Assembly (NCBI GenBank): GCA_035498405.1
Contig: DATKAE010000110.1
Location: 1 to 64,000, forward strand
Source of the DNA: DATBFU01 sp035498405
GTDB taxonomy: Bacteria; Acidobacteriota; Thermoanaerobaculia; UBA5066; Gp7-AA6
Length of the DNA: 64,000 nucleotides
Direction: 5' to 3'
A model generated the notes under the pieces. That model saw nothing but the letters and a program-made list of their open reading frames with translations, was not told where the DNA came from and ran no database searches. Each line of letters begins with the position of its first letter. The first letter of the stretch is position 1. Made by a program: the position numbers and the translations under genes. Shown here one piece after another: positions 24,635-35,375 of this stretch.

Positions 24635-26250
24635 GGCCTCGCCTCGAGCCCCGCGGTCGCCGCGGCCGAAGGGGCCTGCCCCGGAAAGAACCCCGACTCT
24701 CGCAGCATTTCCATGATGTCCGAACGCGTCGCTCGGAGCTTGGCCGCGCCGGCGAGCAGTGGCTCCGCCGCGACGGGGTGCCAGTTGCGCCGGCCGAGAT
24801 CCGAGAGCCCCGCGACATCGAGAGGTTCGATCGCCTCTCGAATCTGCGCGAGCAGGTCCGCCCGCCGCCCGGCCCCGAGATCGCCGGGGCCTCGGCCCTC
24901 GAGCACCGCCCCACAAATCTCGCGAAGGCGAGCGCCGAAGGTCGGGAGGTCGGCCGAGAGAAAGGAGCCCGCCAGCGTCGGCTTGCCCAGGCGCCGAGCG
25001 GCCTCCGAAAAGCTCGCCGAGGCGAAGTAGAGGAGCGAGAGCGCGCCGAATAGCTCGAAATCGGAGAACGCGGCGTAGAGCGCCGCGACGAGAAGCGCCG
25101 TCGCATCCGCGTCTCGCAGCGCCGCCGCCGCGCCCTCCTCGAGCGAGCGCGAGAAGCCCCGGCGGCCCCAATCCTGTTCGAGCGCGCGGATCAGTCTCTG
25201 GATGCCGAGCAATACCAGCGGGATCCCGGTCGAGAGCAGCGGATCGATGAAGGCCGCGGCCGAAGGCAACAGCGCCCACTGCGGTCCCGCGGCAACGCCG
25301 CTTCGAAAGGGCAAGAGCGGCGCATGAACGAACGGGTGCACGGGACGCGCGCCTTCGAACTGCTCGGCCACCGTCGGCAGCCGCGAGAGGAGTCGCTCCC
25401 ACGCGGCCGCCCCCTCCGCGAGCGAGAGCTCTCGGGCCAGTCGCGGCTCCGCGGCGACTCCGGCGCTGGTGATCCCGCTTCGGAAACGCAAGACCCAGAT
25501 CCAGCCGCCCTCGAAGACGTGGTGCAGGGCGGCGTCATCGGGCGGGTATGGCGGATCCTCCGGCGAGGAAAAGATCCGCATCGCATCGGTCCTTCGAACG
25601 CCTTCGAAGTGCGTGTAGAGGCCCTCGTTCCGGGGCAAACCGGGGAACGCCGATTCCGGGAGGGCGAGCGACCCGTGGAGAAATCCCCGCGGACCGGAGG
25701 CGTCCGCGACGAAGCGGGCCTCGATCGAGAGGCGCCGTCCCAGACGGTCTCCCTCGAGCCGCATCCCTCCCGCCGTCGGCGCGCAGGCTTCCAGGCTCGT
25801 CCGATCGAGGTACTCGGCTCCCTCCCGGCAAGCCTCTCGGAGGAGGAAGTGGTCGAAGTCCGCCCGATACCAATGGGTGTCCGCGACCTCGTCTCGGGGG
25901 CTCGCGGCGACCAGCAGCTGATCCCGCCGGTTTGGATCGGCGCCGAACGATTCTCCCATCCGGTGGCCATAGAAGGTGAAGCCGCGTTTCAAGCCGCAGC
26001 CGATCTCGGGATACCGGTCTTGCCAGGTTCCCCAGGCCGCCAGCGGCGCCACACGGGGCAGGTCGTAACGCGCGCAGAGCTCCTCGAGCAGCAGGTTCGC
26101 GATCGGCGACGAGGATTCTCCGATCGCAAAGCGCGGGTGCACACCCTTCTCGATCAGGATGACGGACCTGCCGACCCTCCGGCAGAGCAGCGCCAGGAGC
26201 GAGCCGGCGAAGCCGGAGCCGACGATCGCGACGTCGAAGCTGGCGCTCAC
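24631..26250 (-). CDS. FAD-dependent oxidoreductase, halogenase-like
   Basis: 539 residues from GTG 26250 (GTGA overlap with the radical SAM gene). The N terminus is a Rossmann FAD motif, VAIVGSGFAGSLLALLCRR (GSGFAG at 11-16), followed by FAIGESSSPIANLLLEEL, the G-E-S signature of the flavin-dependent halogenase/geranylgeranyl reductase-like family. The second FAD motif is in RFVADASGPRGFL. The halogenase WxWxIP motif is only partly kept (GGWIWVLRF). The extra C-terminal 180 residues are helical. It should oxidise, hydroxylate or halogenate a carrier-bound or free substrate. It is the last gene of a three-gene operon. Confidence 0.82.
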   Translation of the reverse strand: MSASFDVAIVGSGFAGSLLALLCRRVGRSVILIEKGVHPRFAIGESSSPIANLLLEELCARYDLPRVAPLAAWGTWQDRYPEIGCGLKRGFTFYGHRMGESFGADPNRRDQLLVAASPRDEVADTHWYRADFDHFLLREACREGAEYLDRTSLEACAPTAGGMRLEGDRLGRRLSIEARFVADASGPRGFLHGSLALPESAFPGLPRNEGLYTHFEGVRRTDAMRIFSSPEDPPYPPDDAALHHVFEGGWIWVLRFRSGITSAGVAAEPRLARELSLAEGAAAWERLLSRLPTVAEQFEGARPVHPFVHAPLLPFRSGVAAGPQWALLPSAAAFIDPLLSTGIPLVLLGIQRLIRALEQDWGRRGFSRSLEEGAAAALRDADATALLVAALYAAFSDFELFGALSLLYFASASFSEAARRLGKPTLAGSFLSADLPTFGARLREICGAVLEGRGPGDLGAGRRADLLAQIREAIEPLDVAGLSDLGRRNWHPVAAEPLLAGAAKLRATRSDIMEMLRESGFFPGQAPSAAATAGLEARP

Positions 26251-27221
26251 GACTCTCCCCCGCAGGCGGCGCACTGAGTCCGCGGTGGAACTTGCTGAGA
26301 GAGATTCATCGCCCGAAGTCTCTCTCGGCGCTCCTCGAAGCACCCGCCGCACCCCCGGAACCGCTCGAGGTCCCACAGGTCGGCAAAGACCCGGCCCTTT
26401 TCGAGCCGCAACCCGAAGGCGGCGGCCGACTCGAGCGCCGCGATCGGCGCTGCGGAAAACTCTCCCTGCTCCTGCAGCGCTTCCAGCGCGCCGTTGCCCG
26501 AGCGCGTCGGAATGATCGACACGGCCGCCGCGCCCCGGTCCAGAGCGAACTCGACGGAGCGGCAGGCCCATTCGAGGCTCTCCTCCGGCGAAAGGAACGG
26601 AAGCCCGAGCAGAACGAAGGCCCGCCAGGCAATGCGTTCCCGAAGCAGGAAGCGCGCCGCCGCTTCGAACCCGTCGAGATCCATCCCCTTGTTCAGGCGC
26701 GGCAGGACGCCGGGGTGAATCGTCTCGAGCCCCATCGCGACCTCGAGCTCCCCTGCCAGGAGATCGCGCAGGCGAAGACACGCCTTTCCCACGAGCGCCG
26801 GGTGGGACTCGACGATCAGTCGGTCGAATCCCTCGACGAGCTCGGCGATCGCCGGATAGTCGACGGGAGGAATCGCCCTCGCGTCGAAAAAACTGCCGGC
26901 GTTGTAGAGCTTGATGCGCCGCGCCGGCGGAAGCTGCTCGAGCGCTCCCTGAATCTGCGCGGGGATCGAGCCCGCCGGACCGGTTTCCGTGAGCGTGTTC
27001 TTCCAGAGGTCGCACATGAGGCACCGCCAGGGGCACTCGCGATTGGCGAGGAAGATCACCGCCACGGCCTCCGGCGTCCCTTCTTCGTTCGGCTCGGTCT
27101 CGAGATGCGCGCCGACCGGGCGAGCGGGGTCGACGGGATTGCGGGGTCCGCGCCGATCGAGCAGCCAGCGGTCGCGCTCGGCCCGGCCGTCGGGATAGGC
27201 GGCAGGAACTCGGGCGCTCAC
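26247..27221 (-). CDS. Radical SAM protein, RaSEA-like
   Basis: 324 residues from GTG 27221 (GTGA overlap with the asparagine-synthetase-like gene). The [4Fe-4S] motif is CPWRCLMC, with Cys63, Cys67 and Cys70. LANRECPWRCLMCDLWKN and GVLPRLNKGMDLDGF resemble the archaeosine-type RaSEA family, but no tRNA-modification partner is present. Extra cysteines near the C terminus (RGCGGC and TQCAACG) could bind a second cluster or zinc. It would generate a 5'-deoxyadenosyl radical to functionalise the product of the neighbouring enzyme. The exact chemistry is unknown. Confidence 0.82.
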   Translation of the reverse strand: MSARVPAAYPDGRAERDRWLLDRRGPRNPVDPARPVGAHLETEPNEEGTPEAVAVIFLANRECPWRCLMCDLWKNTLTETGPAGSIPAQIQGALEQLPPARRIKLYNAGSFFDARAIPPVDYPAIAELVEGFDRLIVESHPALVGKACLRLRDLLAGELEVAMGLETIHPGVLPRLNKGMDLDGFEAAARFLLRERIAWRAFVLLGLPFLSPEESLEWACRSVEFALDRGAAAVSIIPTRSGNGALEALQEQGEFSAAPIAALESAAAFGLRLEKGRVFADLWDLERFRGCGGCFEERRERLRAMNLSQQVPPRTQCAACGGES

Positions 27222-28543
27222 GCGTACAGGGAATCGAAGTGCGCCCGGTAGTCCGCCTCCCGGAACGGAAAGCGCCGGCGCGCCTGTCCGGAGGGCAGGG
27301 CCCCGTGCTGGAAGCGCCGCTTCGGAAAGACCGTCATCTCCCTTCCGGTCAGTTGCCGGATCCCGCGGGAGACGATCTCTCCCTTCAAGGCGTACAGCCG
27401 CGAGACCTCGTAGCCGGTCAGCGCCGTGAAGGGAATCCCCTCGGCCACTTCGATGACCGCCGGGCGCATTCCGGGGCTGAATCCCTCGAATCCGTAGCGG
27501 CGCAGCGGCGCGTACGAGCGGGCGCACGAGCGGCTCTGTCCTCCGGAGTACGTGCGCGAGTGCTTCAGCTTCCCGACTCCCCATCCCTCCTGGTAGAGGA
27601 GCGGGTTGTTCAAGACGCTCCGAATCGTCAGCTCCGGGTTCTCTTCGATCGGGTAGTCCTTCAGGTTCTCGTCTCCCCCGTCTCCGTCCAAGAGGAACCG
27701 CCACTGTGGATAGCGCTCGCGGATTCCCCGGCACAGCGCGAGCGCCGCCGTCGCCGACTCGATGTCGAGCGGCTTGTAGTCCTCGACCACGCGCACGGCC
27801 TCGAGCGGCTCGAGCGACTCCGGCTCCGTTTCGATCGGCTCGAGGTAATACTCGAGTCCGAGCGGCGCCAGAAACGCGCGCGCCTGCGCGAGGTCCTGCC
27901 CGGCTCCAACCGAAAGCGTGAACGCCTTGAGCCTCGCTGGGCCCCAGCCGCGCGAGCGAAGCACGTAATCGGCCGCGAGCAGGATCGCGCCGCTGTCGAC
28001 CCCGCCCGAAAACAGGACGCCCACGGGCTCGCGGGGCGGCAAGCTCGCGAGCCACGCCGCGATCTCGTCCGCGAGCGCCCCGACGTAGCGTCGGCCGATC
28101 TCGTCCAAGTCCCGCGGAAGAGCGTTGCCCCGCGGCGTGAAGAAGCGCTCGTGTGTCGCATCGGGATCGGGACAGCCGACCAATCGAAGCTCCGCGACGT
28201 GATGCGCCGGCACCATCCGGGTGTAGCTCGGGTGAAACTGCCCGGCGAGCCCATGGGCGTTCAGAAAATCGCGAATCGTGTCGATGCGATCGGAAACGAC
28301 CAGGGCCGGCCCGTCGGCTTCCTTGGCGAGGAAATACCGAAGCGGCCGGTCGAGCGAGCGCGCCAGGCGCACGACGTCCCCGTCCCGGGCGACGAGGGCG
28401 AAGGAGCCGCCGATTCCGCGTACCGCCTCGGGCGAGCCCGAGGCCACGCGGCGGCGAGCCTCCTCCAGGCTCATGCCGAGAACCCGGTTGGCGGCAGGGT
28501 CGATCAGGTCGGCGACGCGCTCGATCCGACGCTCGGTCAACAT
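27218..28543 (-). CDS. Asparagine synthetase-like ATP-dependent amidotransferase/ligase
   Basis: 441 residues. The C-terminal half is a PP-loop asparagine synthase domain with SGGVDSGAIL (SGGVDS at 179-184), AFTLSVGAG and LLDGDGGDE. The N-terminal 110 residues keep strands of the class II glutaminase (GIGGSFALVARDGDVVRLARS, YFLAKEADGPALVVSDRI) but lack the Cys2 nucleophile, as the gene starts MLTERRIERV. It may therefore use free ammonia or another amine, or act like beta-lactam synthetase. It is the first gene of the operon; only 66 bases separate it from the next gene upstream. Similarity to AsnB is clear; the substrate is not. Confidence 0.85.
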   Translation of the reverse strand: MLTERRIERVADLIDPAANRVLGMSLEEARRRVASGSPEAVRGIGGSFALVARDGDVVRLARSLDRPLRYFLAKEADGPALVVSDRIDTIRDFLNAHGLAGQFHPSYTRMVPAHHVAELRLVGCPDPDATHERFFTPRGNALPRDLDEIGRRYVGALADEIAAWLASLPPREPVGVLFSGGVDSGAILLAADYVLRSRGWGPARLKAFTLSVGAGQDLAQARAFLAPLGLEYYLEPIETEPESLEPLEAVRVVEDYKPLDIESATAALALCRGIRERYPQWRFLLDGDGGDENLKDYPIEENPELTIRSVLNNPLLYQEGWGVGKLKHSRTYSGGQSRSCARSYAPLRRYGFEGFSPGMRPAVIEVAEGIPFTALTGYEVSRLYALKGEIVSRGIRQLTGREMTVFPKRRFQHGALPSGQARRRFPFREADYRAHFDSLYA

Positions 28544-28609
28544 GAGACGTCTCCTCCCGGCGGCAGCTCGTAGCCTAGCAGCACACCGGCAAGTGGGTCG
28601 CTGCGGACC

Positions 28610-29365
28610 TCAGAGCTCGGAAAACCCGAGGAGCCGGATGCCGAGCCGATCGAGGAGCGCCCGGATGGCCGGGTCGCAAAGGGCTTCGACCTCCCGGGCG
28701 CGTTGCCCCGCATAGGAGCTTCCTGCGAGCAAGGCCTCGTCCGGAAATCCCGGATGACACATCAGTTCGCTCGATCCCTCCGGGAGACTCTCGAGCATCG
28801 CGAGGAGATTCGCCGTCGTCGCCCCCTCCGCGTAGAACCCGTCGAGAAAAGTGTCCGGAGTCCGCAGGCCGGCCTGCCGCAGGCGCTCCCGCGCCGCCCG
28901 GCTCGACGCTCGCGCCGGCAGGCCCTTCTCTCCCGCGGCCGCCGCGAAGACCGGCTCGATGTCGGGATGCCGCGCCGCGTGGTGGTGAGAGTCCAAATGC
29001 GAGGGAAGCCGGCCGGCGAGCTTCTCGAACCGCGAGAGCTGGGCCTCGATCTCGCGGCGGACCTCGTCGGCCGGGAGACGCGCCGGCAAGGCGCCGGCGT
29101 CGCGCGCGAATCGCCCTCGCGGCGCCAGGGCCGGCACCTCGGCCGCCGGCGAAGCAGGCGATCCGCCTCCCGTCAGAACGACGTGGAGCCCGAGGTCGAG
29201 TCTCGGCGCACGGGAGAGCGCTTCACGGATTCCCTGCTCCGCCGCGGGTTCCAGGACCATCACCGTGGCCGACGTGACGATGCCGCGAAGGCACGCCCGC
29301 AGGGTCCCCGCGTTGACGCCAGGAGTGCGGCCGAAGTCGTCCGCATTGACGATCAGGCGCTTCAT
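28610..29365 (-). CDS. YdjC/ChbG-family carbohydrate deacetylase
   Basis: 251 residues from ATG 29365 (ATGA overlap with the kinase gene). Start motif MKRLIVNADDFGRTPGVNAG gives the metal Asp pair, and PSHLDSHHHAARHPDIEPVF gives the His pair. ELMCHPGF and LRTPDTFLDGFY follow as in the family. ChbG removes acetyl groups from chitobiose or related N-acetyl sugars; HpnK relatives act in hopanoid biosynthesis. Position behind AmpG and an amino-sugar kinase favours an amino-sugar substrate. It is the last gene of the AmpG operon. Confidence 0.9.
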   Translation of the reverse strand: MKRLIVNADDFGRTPGVNAGTLRACLRGIVTSATVMVLEPAAEQGIREALSRAPRLDLGLHVVLTGGGSPASPAAEVPALAPRGRFARDAGALPARLPADEVRREIEAQLSRFEKLAGRLPSHLDSHHHAARHPDIEPVFAAAAGEKGLPARASSRAARERLRQAGLRTPDTFLDGFYAEGATTANLLAMLESLPEGSSELMCHPGFPDEALLAGSSYAGQRAREVEALCDPAIRALLDRLGIRLLGFSEL

Positions 29366-30279
29366 GGACCCTCGCCGCGGACGGCCTCGAGCGCGAGCTT
29401 GACGGCGCCGACGGTGGGCTCTTGCTCGAGTCTCCGCACGGACACCCCCGGCGCGGCCACCCGCTGGGAAACCTCCTTCTCGAGCGTCGGCAGCGCCCGG
29501 AACGTTCCGCCGGAGAGCACGACGTCGTGCGGCCCGCCGGAGAGCCGGAGCCGCTCGCGGACGCTCCGCACGGCGAGCGCCAACTCTTCCGCGGCGTCGT
29601 CCAGGATACGAGCCGCCACGGCATCCCCGGACAGCGCCGCCCGCTCGACCGAAGCCGCAAAGAGCGAGACCTCCCGACGTGGGACGCCGCCGCCATGGAT
29701 CGTGCTCACGATCTGGTCGGGCCGCGAGACCGCGAAATGATCCAGAAGCGCGTCCTCGAGGAGAGTCGCCGACCCCCGGCCGTCCTGCGCCCGCAGGACC
29801 TCCCGGATCGCGCTCCTGCCGATCCAGTATCCCGAGCCCTCGTCCCCCACCTGCCAACCCCAGCCGCCCGCGCGGGCCACCTCCCCCGAGGCGTTCCTTC
29901 CCCAGGCGATCGAGCCCGTGCCGCAAACGAGGGCCAGCCCGACGCCGCGCTCCGACCCGGCCACGAAGGCGATGTGCGCGTCGATTGTGACGATCACGTG
30001 ATCCCGATAACCGATCCGCTGAAGGATCGCCCGCAGAAGGTCCTCGTCTTCCGCCCTTCCGGCGCCGGCGACGCCGACCGCCACCGCATCGGGCCGGGCT
30101 CCCGCCGCGGCACAGGCCTCCTCCGCGACGGCGTGGAGAACCTTCTCCACCTCGGGCTCCCCGTGGGTGCGGAGGTTCGCTCCTCCCGCCGATGCGGCCG
30201 CCAGGATTTGCCCGGCTTCGTTGGCCAACAGGGCGCGCGTCTTCGTTCCCCCGGCGTCGATGCCGAGCACATGTTTCAT
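29362..30279 (-). CDS. BadF/BadG family amino-sugar kinase
   Basis: 305 residues from ATG 30279 (ATGA overlap with the AmpG gene). The ASKHA phosphate-1 loop is LGIDAGGTKTRALLA, the phosphate-2 region is ALVCGTGSIAWGRN, and DEGSGYWIGR is the signature of N-acetylglucosamine/N-acetylmuramate kinases of this family. VVLSGGTF is the adenosine motif. It should phosphorylate GlcNAc or MurNAc that enters from muropeptides. Sitting between AmpG and a deacetylase, with MurQ nearby, it could act as a MurK-like enzyme that feeds MurQ. Confidence 0.9.
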   Translation of the reverse strand: MKHVLGIDAGGTKTRALLANEAGQILAAASAGGANLRTHGEPEVEKVLHAVAEEACAAAGARPDAVAVGVAGAGRAEDEDLLRAILQRIGYRDHVIVTIDAHIAFVAGSERGVGLALVCGTGSIAWGRNASGEVARAGGWGWQVGDEGSGYWIGRSAIREVLRAQDGRGSATLLEDALLDHFAVSRPDQIVSTIHGGGVPRREVSLFAASVERAALSGDAVAARILDDAAEELALAVRSVRERLRLSGGPHDVVLSGGTFRALPTLEKEVSQRVAAPGVSVRRLEQEPTVGAVKLALEAVRGEGP

Positions 30280-31916
30280 CGGGGACGGGAGGCGGCCGAC
30301 CCGCCGGTCACGCCGCGCCGCGCCGCCGTCAGGGCGGCGGCGCCAAGCGCGCAGAGCACGCCGACGACCAGGAGTCCCGCCAGACGCAGCCAGCCCGAGG
30401 CCGCCGAGGGCGCGAGGAGGCGTTCGAGCTCTCTGCCGAAAAAAAGGGCCGTCCCCGGCGCCGCCCGCGCCGCCTTGAACGCGGCGAGCAGGGCGGAGAC
30501 CGCCGCTGCGGCCGTCAACCCGGCGAGCCCGACCGCGGAGCTCGTCAAGAGCAGCCGTCCTCGCGAGACGGGCCGGCGCTCGATCCGCTCCGTCGCCTCG
30601 AGGTCCGGTTCCTCGGCACCCCACGGCGCGAAGCGCTGAAGCAACAGGAGACCCGGAATCGAGGCCAGCACGCTCACGAAGAACAGCGGCGTCCATCCGA
30701 GCGCGTCGGTCAGGAAGCCCGCCGGGGGGCCCGCCAGCGTGCGGCCCAGCGCGAAGACGCTCGAGAACAGGGCGTACTGCGTGGAAGAGAATTGCTTCTG
30801 CGTCAGCCGCAGCAGCAGCACACCGAAGGCCCCGGTGGCCATCGCCTGACAGAGGTTCTCGACGCCCACGGCGGTGTACATGACGAGCCTCGTCCCGAGC
30901 GCGGGCGCGAGGGCCGGGATCGGGCCGGCGGCGCAAGGCGTGCCCGGCGCCAGGCGATCCACCAGGACGTAGCCCAGAAAGCCCACCGACTGGATCAATC
31001 CGAAGATCCAGAGCGCGCGAGCGAGTCCGATCCGGTCGGCCGACCAGCCGCCGAAAAACGTTCCCGCGATGACCGCCACCAGACCGATCGTGGCCGTGGC
31101 CAGGCCCACGTCCTCCGGCGAGAAGCATTTCTGGATCAGAAAGGGCCGAGTCAGCGCCGTCGCCAGGTTCTCGCCGAACTTGAAGAGCAGGAGAAACCCC
31201 AGGATGTCGAGTGCACGCGACCGTCGAAAAATGTCGAGCATGGGCTCGAACACGGCCTCTCGAAGGGTGCGGGGAGCGCGGGAAACGAACGGGGGCTCCG
31301 GCGACCAGACCACGACGCCGGCCAGAGGAACGAAAAGGAGGCCGAGTCCCAAGAACACGACGCCCCAGCCGACGCGTTGTCCGATCGTGATGGCGAGCGC
31401 GCCGGAGACCAGGAGCGCCGCACGGTAAACGGCCGTCCGCGCTCCGACGGCGGTTCCCTGCTCCGACCGCTCCAAGACCTCGACCGCGTACCCATCGATG
31501 GCGATGTCTTGCGAGGCCGAGCAGAAGGCGACGAAGAGCGCCAACGCGGCGACCACGGCAACGTGGGGATCGGCGGCCTCGAAGGCCAGCGACCCGATCC
31601 CGAGAAGCAGCAAGAGCTCGGTCACGATCATCCAGGAGCGCTTGCGTCCCAAGAATCGCGGGCCGTAGCGGTCCATCGCGGGTGCCCACAGGAACTTGAA
31701 GGTCCAGGGCGCCTGGGCGAGCGAAAAGAGCCCGATGGCTCGGATGTTCGTCCCGTGGTAGGCAAGGAACGCCGGCAGCGCGATCCAGACGAGACCCAGA
31801 GGCAATCCCGAGGAAAAAGACTGCAGCGTCACCGCGGCGAGACGCCGGGAGGAAACCGCGGCTCGGAGGCTCTCGTACGTGCCGACTCTCGCGGGCCGGC
31901 CCTCGGTCGCGGCCAT
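30276..31916 (-). CDS. ampG: AmpG-family muropeptide MFS transporter
   Basis: 546 residues from ATG 31916. About fourteen hydrophobic helices. The first helices contain LQSFSSGLPLGLVWIALPAF, followed by WTFKFLWAPAMDR and ASQDIAIDGYAVE, all hallmarks of AmpG/acetyl-CoA-type MFS permeases. AmpG brings anhydromuropeptides across the inner membrane for recycling. The two extra C-terminal helices and the basic end are typical of AmpG. It is first in the AmpG-kinase-deacetylase operon and is divergent from the M20 gene with 81 bases between starts, so the two share a promoter region. Confidence 0.92.
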   Translation of the reverse strand: MAATEGRPARVGTYESLRAAVSSRRLAAVTLQSFSSGLPLGLVWIALPAFLAYHGTNIRAIGLFSLAQAPWTFKFLWAPAMDRYGPRFLGRKRSWMIVTELLLLLGIGSLAFEAADPHVAVVAALALFVAFCSASQDIAIDGYAVEVLERSEQGTAVGARTAVYRAALLVSGALAITIGQRVGWGVVFLGLGLLFVPLAGVVVWSPEPPFVSRAPRTLREAVFEPMLDIFRRSRALDILGFLLLFKFGENLATALTRPFLIQKCFSPEDVGLATATIGLVAVIAGTFFGGWSADRIGLARALWIFGLIQSVGFLGYVLVDRLAPGTPCAAGPIPALAPALGTRLVMYTAVGVENLCQAMATGAFGVLLLRLTQKQFSSTQYALFSSVFALGRTLAGPPAGFLTDALGWTPLFFVSVLASIPGLLLLQRFAPWGAEEPDLEATERIERRPVSRGRLLLTSSAVGLAGLTAAAAVSALLAAFKAARAAPGTALFFGRELERLLAPSAASGWLRLAGLLVVGVLCALGAAALTAARRGVTGGSAASRPR

Positions 31917-31997
31917 CGCCGGTAGTGTCGCATACGGACCGGTTGACAGCCCGCGCCCGCTCTGGTCTCCTTCGCCGGACACGAAGGAGGCCGCCCC

Positions 31998-33317
31998 ATG
32001 AGACGCTCGCTCGGATTCGCTGTTTCGCTGCTGCTTCTGGCGCCGATGCTCCAGGCTCAGTCCGCTGCCGCCGGCACCAAGGCGCTTGCGCCGCTCGACG
32101 GGCTCTACCCCACTCTGGAGGCCTTCTACATCGACCTCCACCAGAACCCGGAGCTGTCCTTTCACGAGGAGAAGACCGCCGCCAAGCTCGCCGAGCGCCT
32201 CCGCCAGCTCGGCTACGAGGTCACGACCGGGGTCGGGAAAACCGGCGTCGTCGCGGTCATGAAGAACGGAAAGGGACCGACGGTTCTCGTCCGGGCCGAC
32301 ATGGACGCCCTTCCCGTCGAGGAGAAGACGGGGTTGCCGTACGCGAGCAAGGTGACGACCAAGGACGACTCGGGCGCCACGGTCTCCGTCATGCACGCCT
32401 GCGGGCACGACGTGCACGTGACCTCACTGCTCGGCGCCGCCACGTTGCTCGCGAAAGCGAAGAACCTCTGGCGCGGCACCCTCGTGCTGGTCGGCCAACC
32501 CGCCGAGGAAAAGGGCGGCGGAGCCATCGCGATGGTCAAGGACGGCTTGGTGACTCGATTCCCCAAGCCCGACTTCGCCATCGCGCTTCACGACAGCTCC
32601 TTCCTGCCGGCGGGAATCATCGGCTTCACCCCGGGCTTCGCGCTCGCCAACGTGGACGAGATCGACATCACGATCTACGGGCGGGGCGGGCACGGCTCCG
32701 CTCCCCAGGCGACGGTGGACCCGATCGTGATCGCGGCGCGGACGATTCTGGCGCTCCAGACGATCGTCTCTCGCGAGAACGATCCCCGGGAGCCGGCCGT
32801 CGTCACGGTCGGCTCGATCCATGGCGGGACCAAGCACAACATCATTCCGGATGAAGTGAAGCTCCAGCTGACGGTGCGGACCTACAAGGAGGAGGTCCGC
32901 AAGCACATCCTCGCGGCGATCGAGCGCATCGCCAAGGCGGAGGCCGCCGCGGCGGATGCTCCGAAGCCGCCGACGGTTACCCTCGTCGAGGGCGACAACG
33001 CCACCTACAACGACCCGGCCCTCGCCAAGCGTCTCGTCAACGCCTTCTCCGCGGCCTTCGGGAGCGGCCGGATCATCGAGACCCCGCCGATCATGGGGGC
33101 CGAAGACTTCGGCGAGATCGGCAGGGCGGCCGGCGTCCCGTCCGTGATCTTCTGGGTGGGCGGCGTCGAGAAGGGCAAGTACGACGCGGTCAAGGGCGAT
33201 CCCGCCAAGCTGCCGTCGCTCCACTCTTCGCTCTGGGCACCGGACAAGGAGCCCACCCTGAAGACCGGAACGGCGGCGCTGACGATCGGCGCGCTGGAGC
33301 TTCTGGGAAGGCCCTAG
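31998..33317 (+). CDS. Secreted M20 family amidohydrolase
   Basis: 439 residues. Signal peptide MRRSLGFAVSLLLLAPMLQA. The zinc-hydrolase core shows LHQNPELSFHE, VLVRADMDALPVEE and MHACGHDVH (metal Cys/His), and AEEKGGG (catalytic Glu). GGTKHNIIPDEV is the dimerisation-domain region and IMGAEDFGEI the last metal site. It belongs to the M20D subgroup, N-acyl amino-acid or peptide amidohydrolases such as hippurate hydrolase. Being exported is unusual for M20D but fits the other secreted peptidases here. Confidence 0.92.
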   Translation: MRRSLGFAVSLLLLAPMLQAQSAAAGTKALAPLDGLYPTLEAFYIDLHQNPELSFHEEKTAAKLAERLRQLGYEVTTGVGKTGVVAVMKNGKGPTVLVRADMDALPVEEKTGLPYASKVTTKDDSGATVSVMHACGHDVHVTSLLGAATLLAKAKNLWRGTLVLVGQPAEEKGGGAIAMVKDGLVTRFPKPDFAIALHDSSFLPAGIIGFTPGFALANVDEIDITIYGRGGHGSAPQATVDPIVIAARTILALQTIVSRENDPREPAVVTVGSIHGGTKHNIIPDEVKLQLTVRTYKEEVRKHILAAIERIAKAEAAAADAPKPPTVTLVEGDNATYNDPALAKRLVNAFSAAFGSGRIIETPPIMGAEDFGEIGRAAGVPSVIFWVGGVEKGKYDAVKGDPAKLPSLHSSLWAPDKEPTLKTGTAALTIGALELLGRP

Positions 33318-33374
33318 ACGGCGGCGCGGGTTTCGGCTTCCGTCTCCCGGCGGAGCGCGTTAGCATCTCTGCCG

Positions 33375-35324
<1,950 letters not shown>

Positions 35325-35375
35325 GTCGGGCCGTCCCTTCCATCGACGGAGGGAAGGCACGCGAAGGAATCCGCA

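Noticed and set aside
35335..35357. CCCTTCC / GGGAAGG hairpin after speA
   Set aside because: A 7-bp stem with a 9-base loop may be chance; the GGGAAGG is purine-rich like a ribosome binding site.
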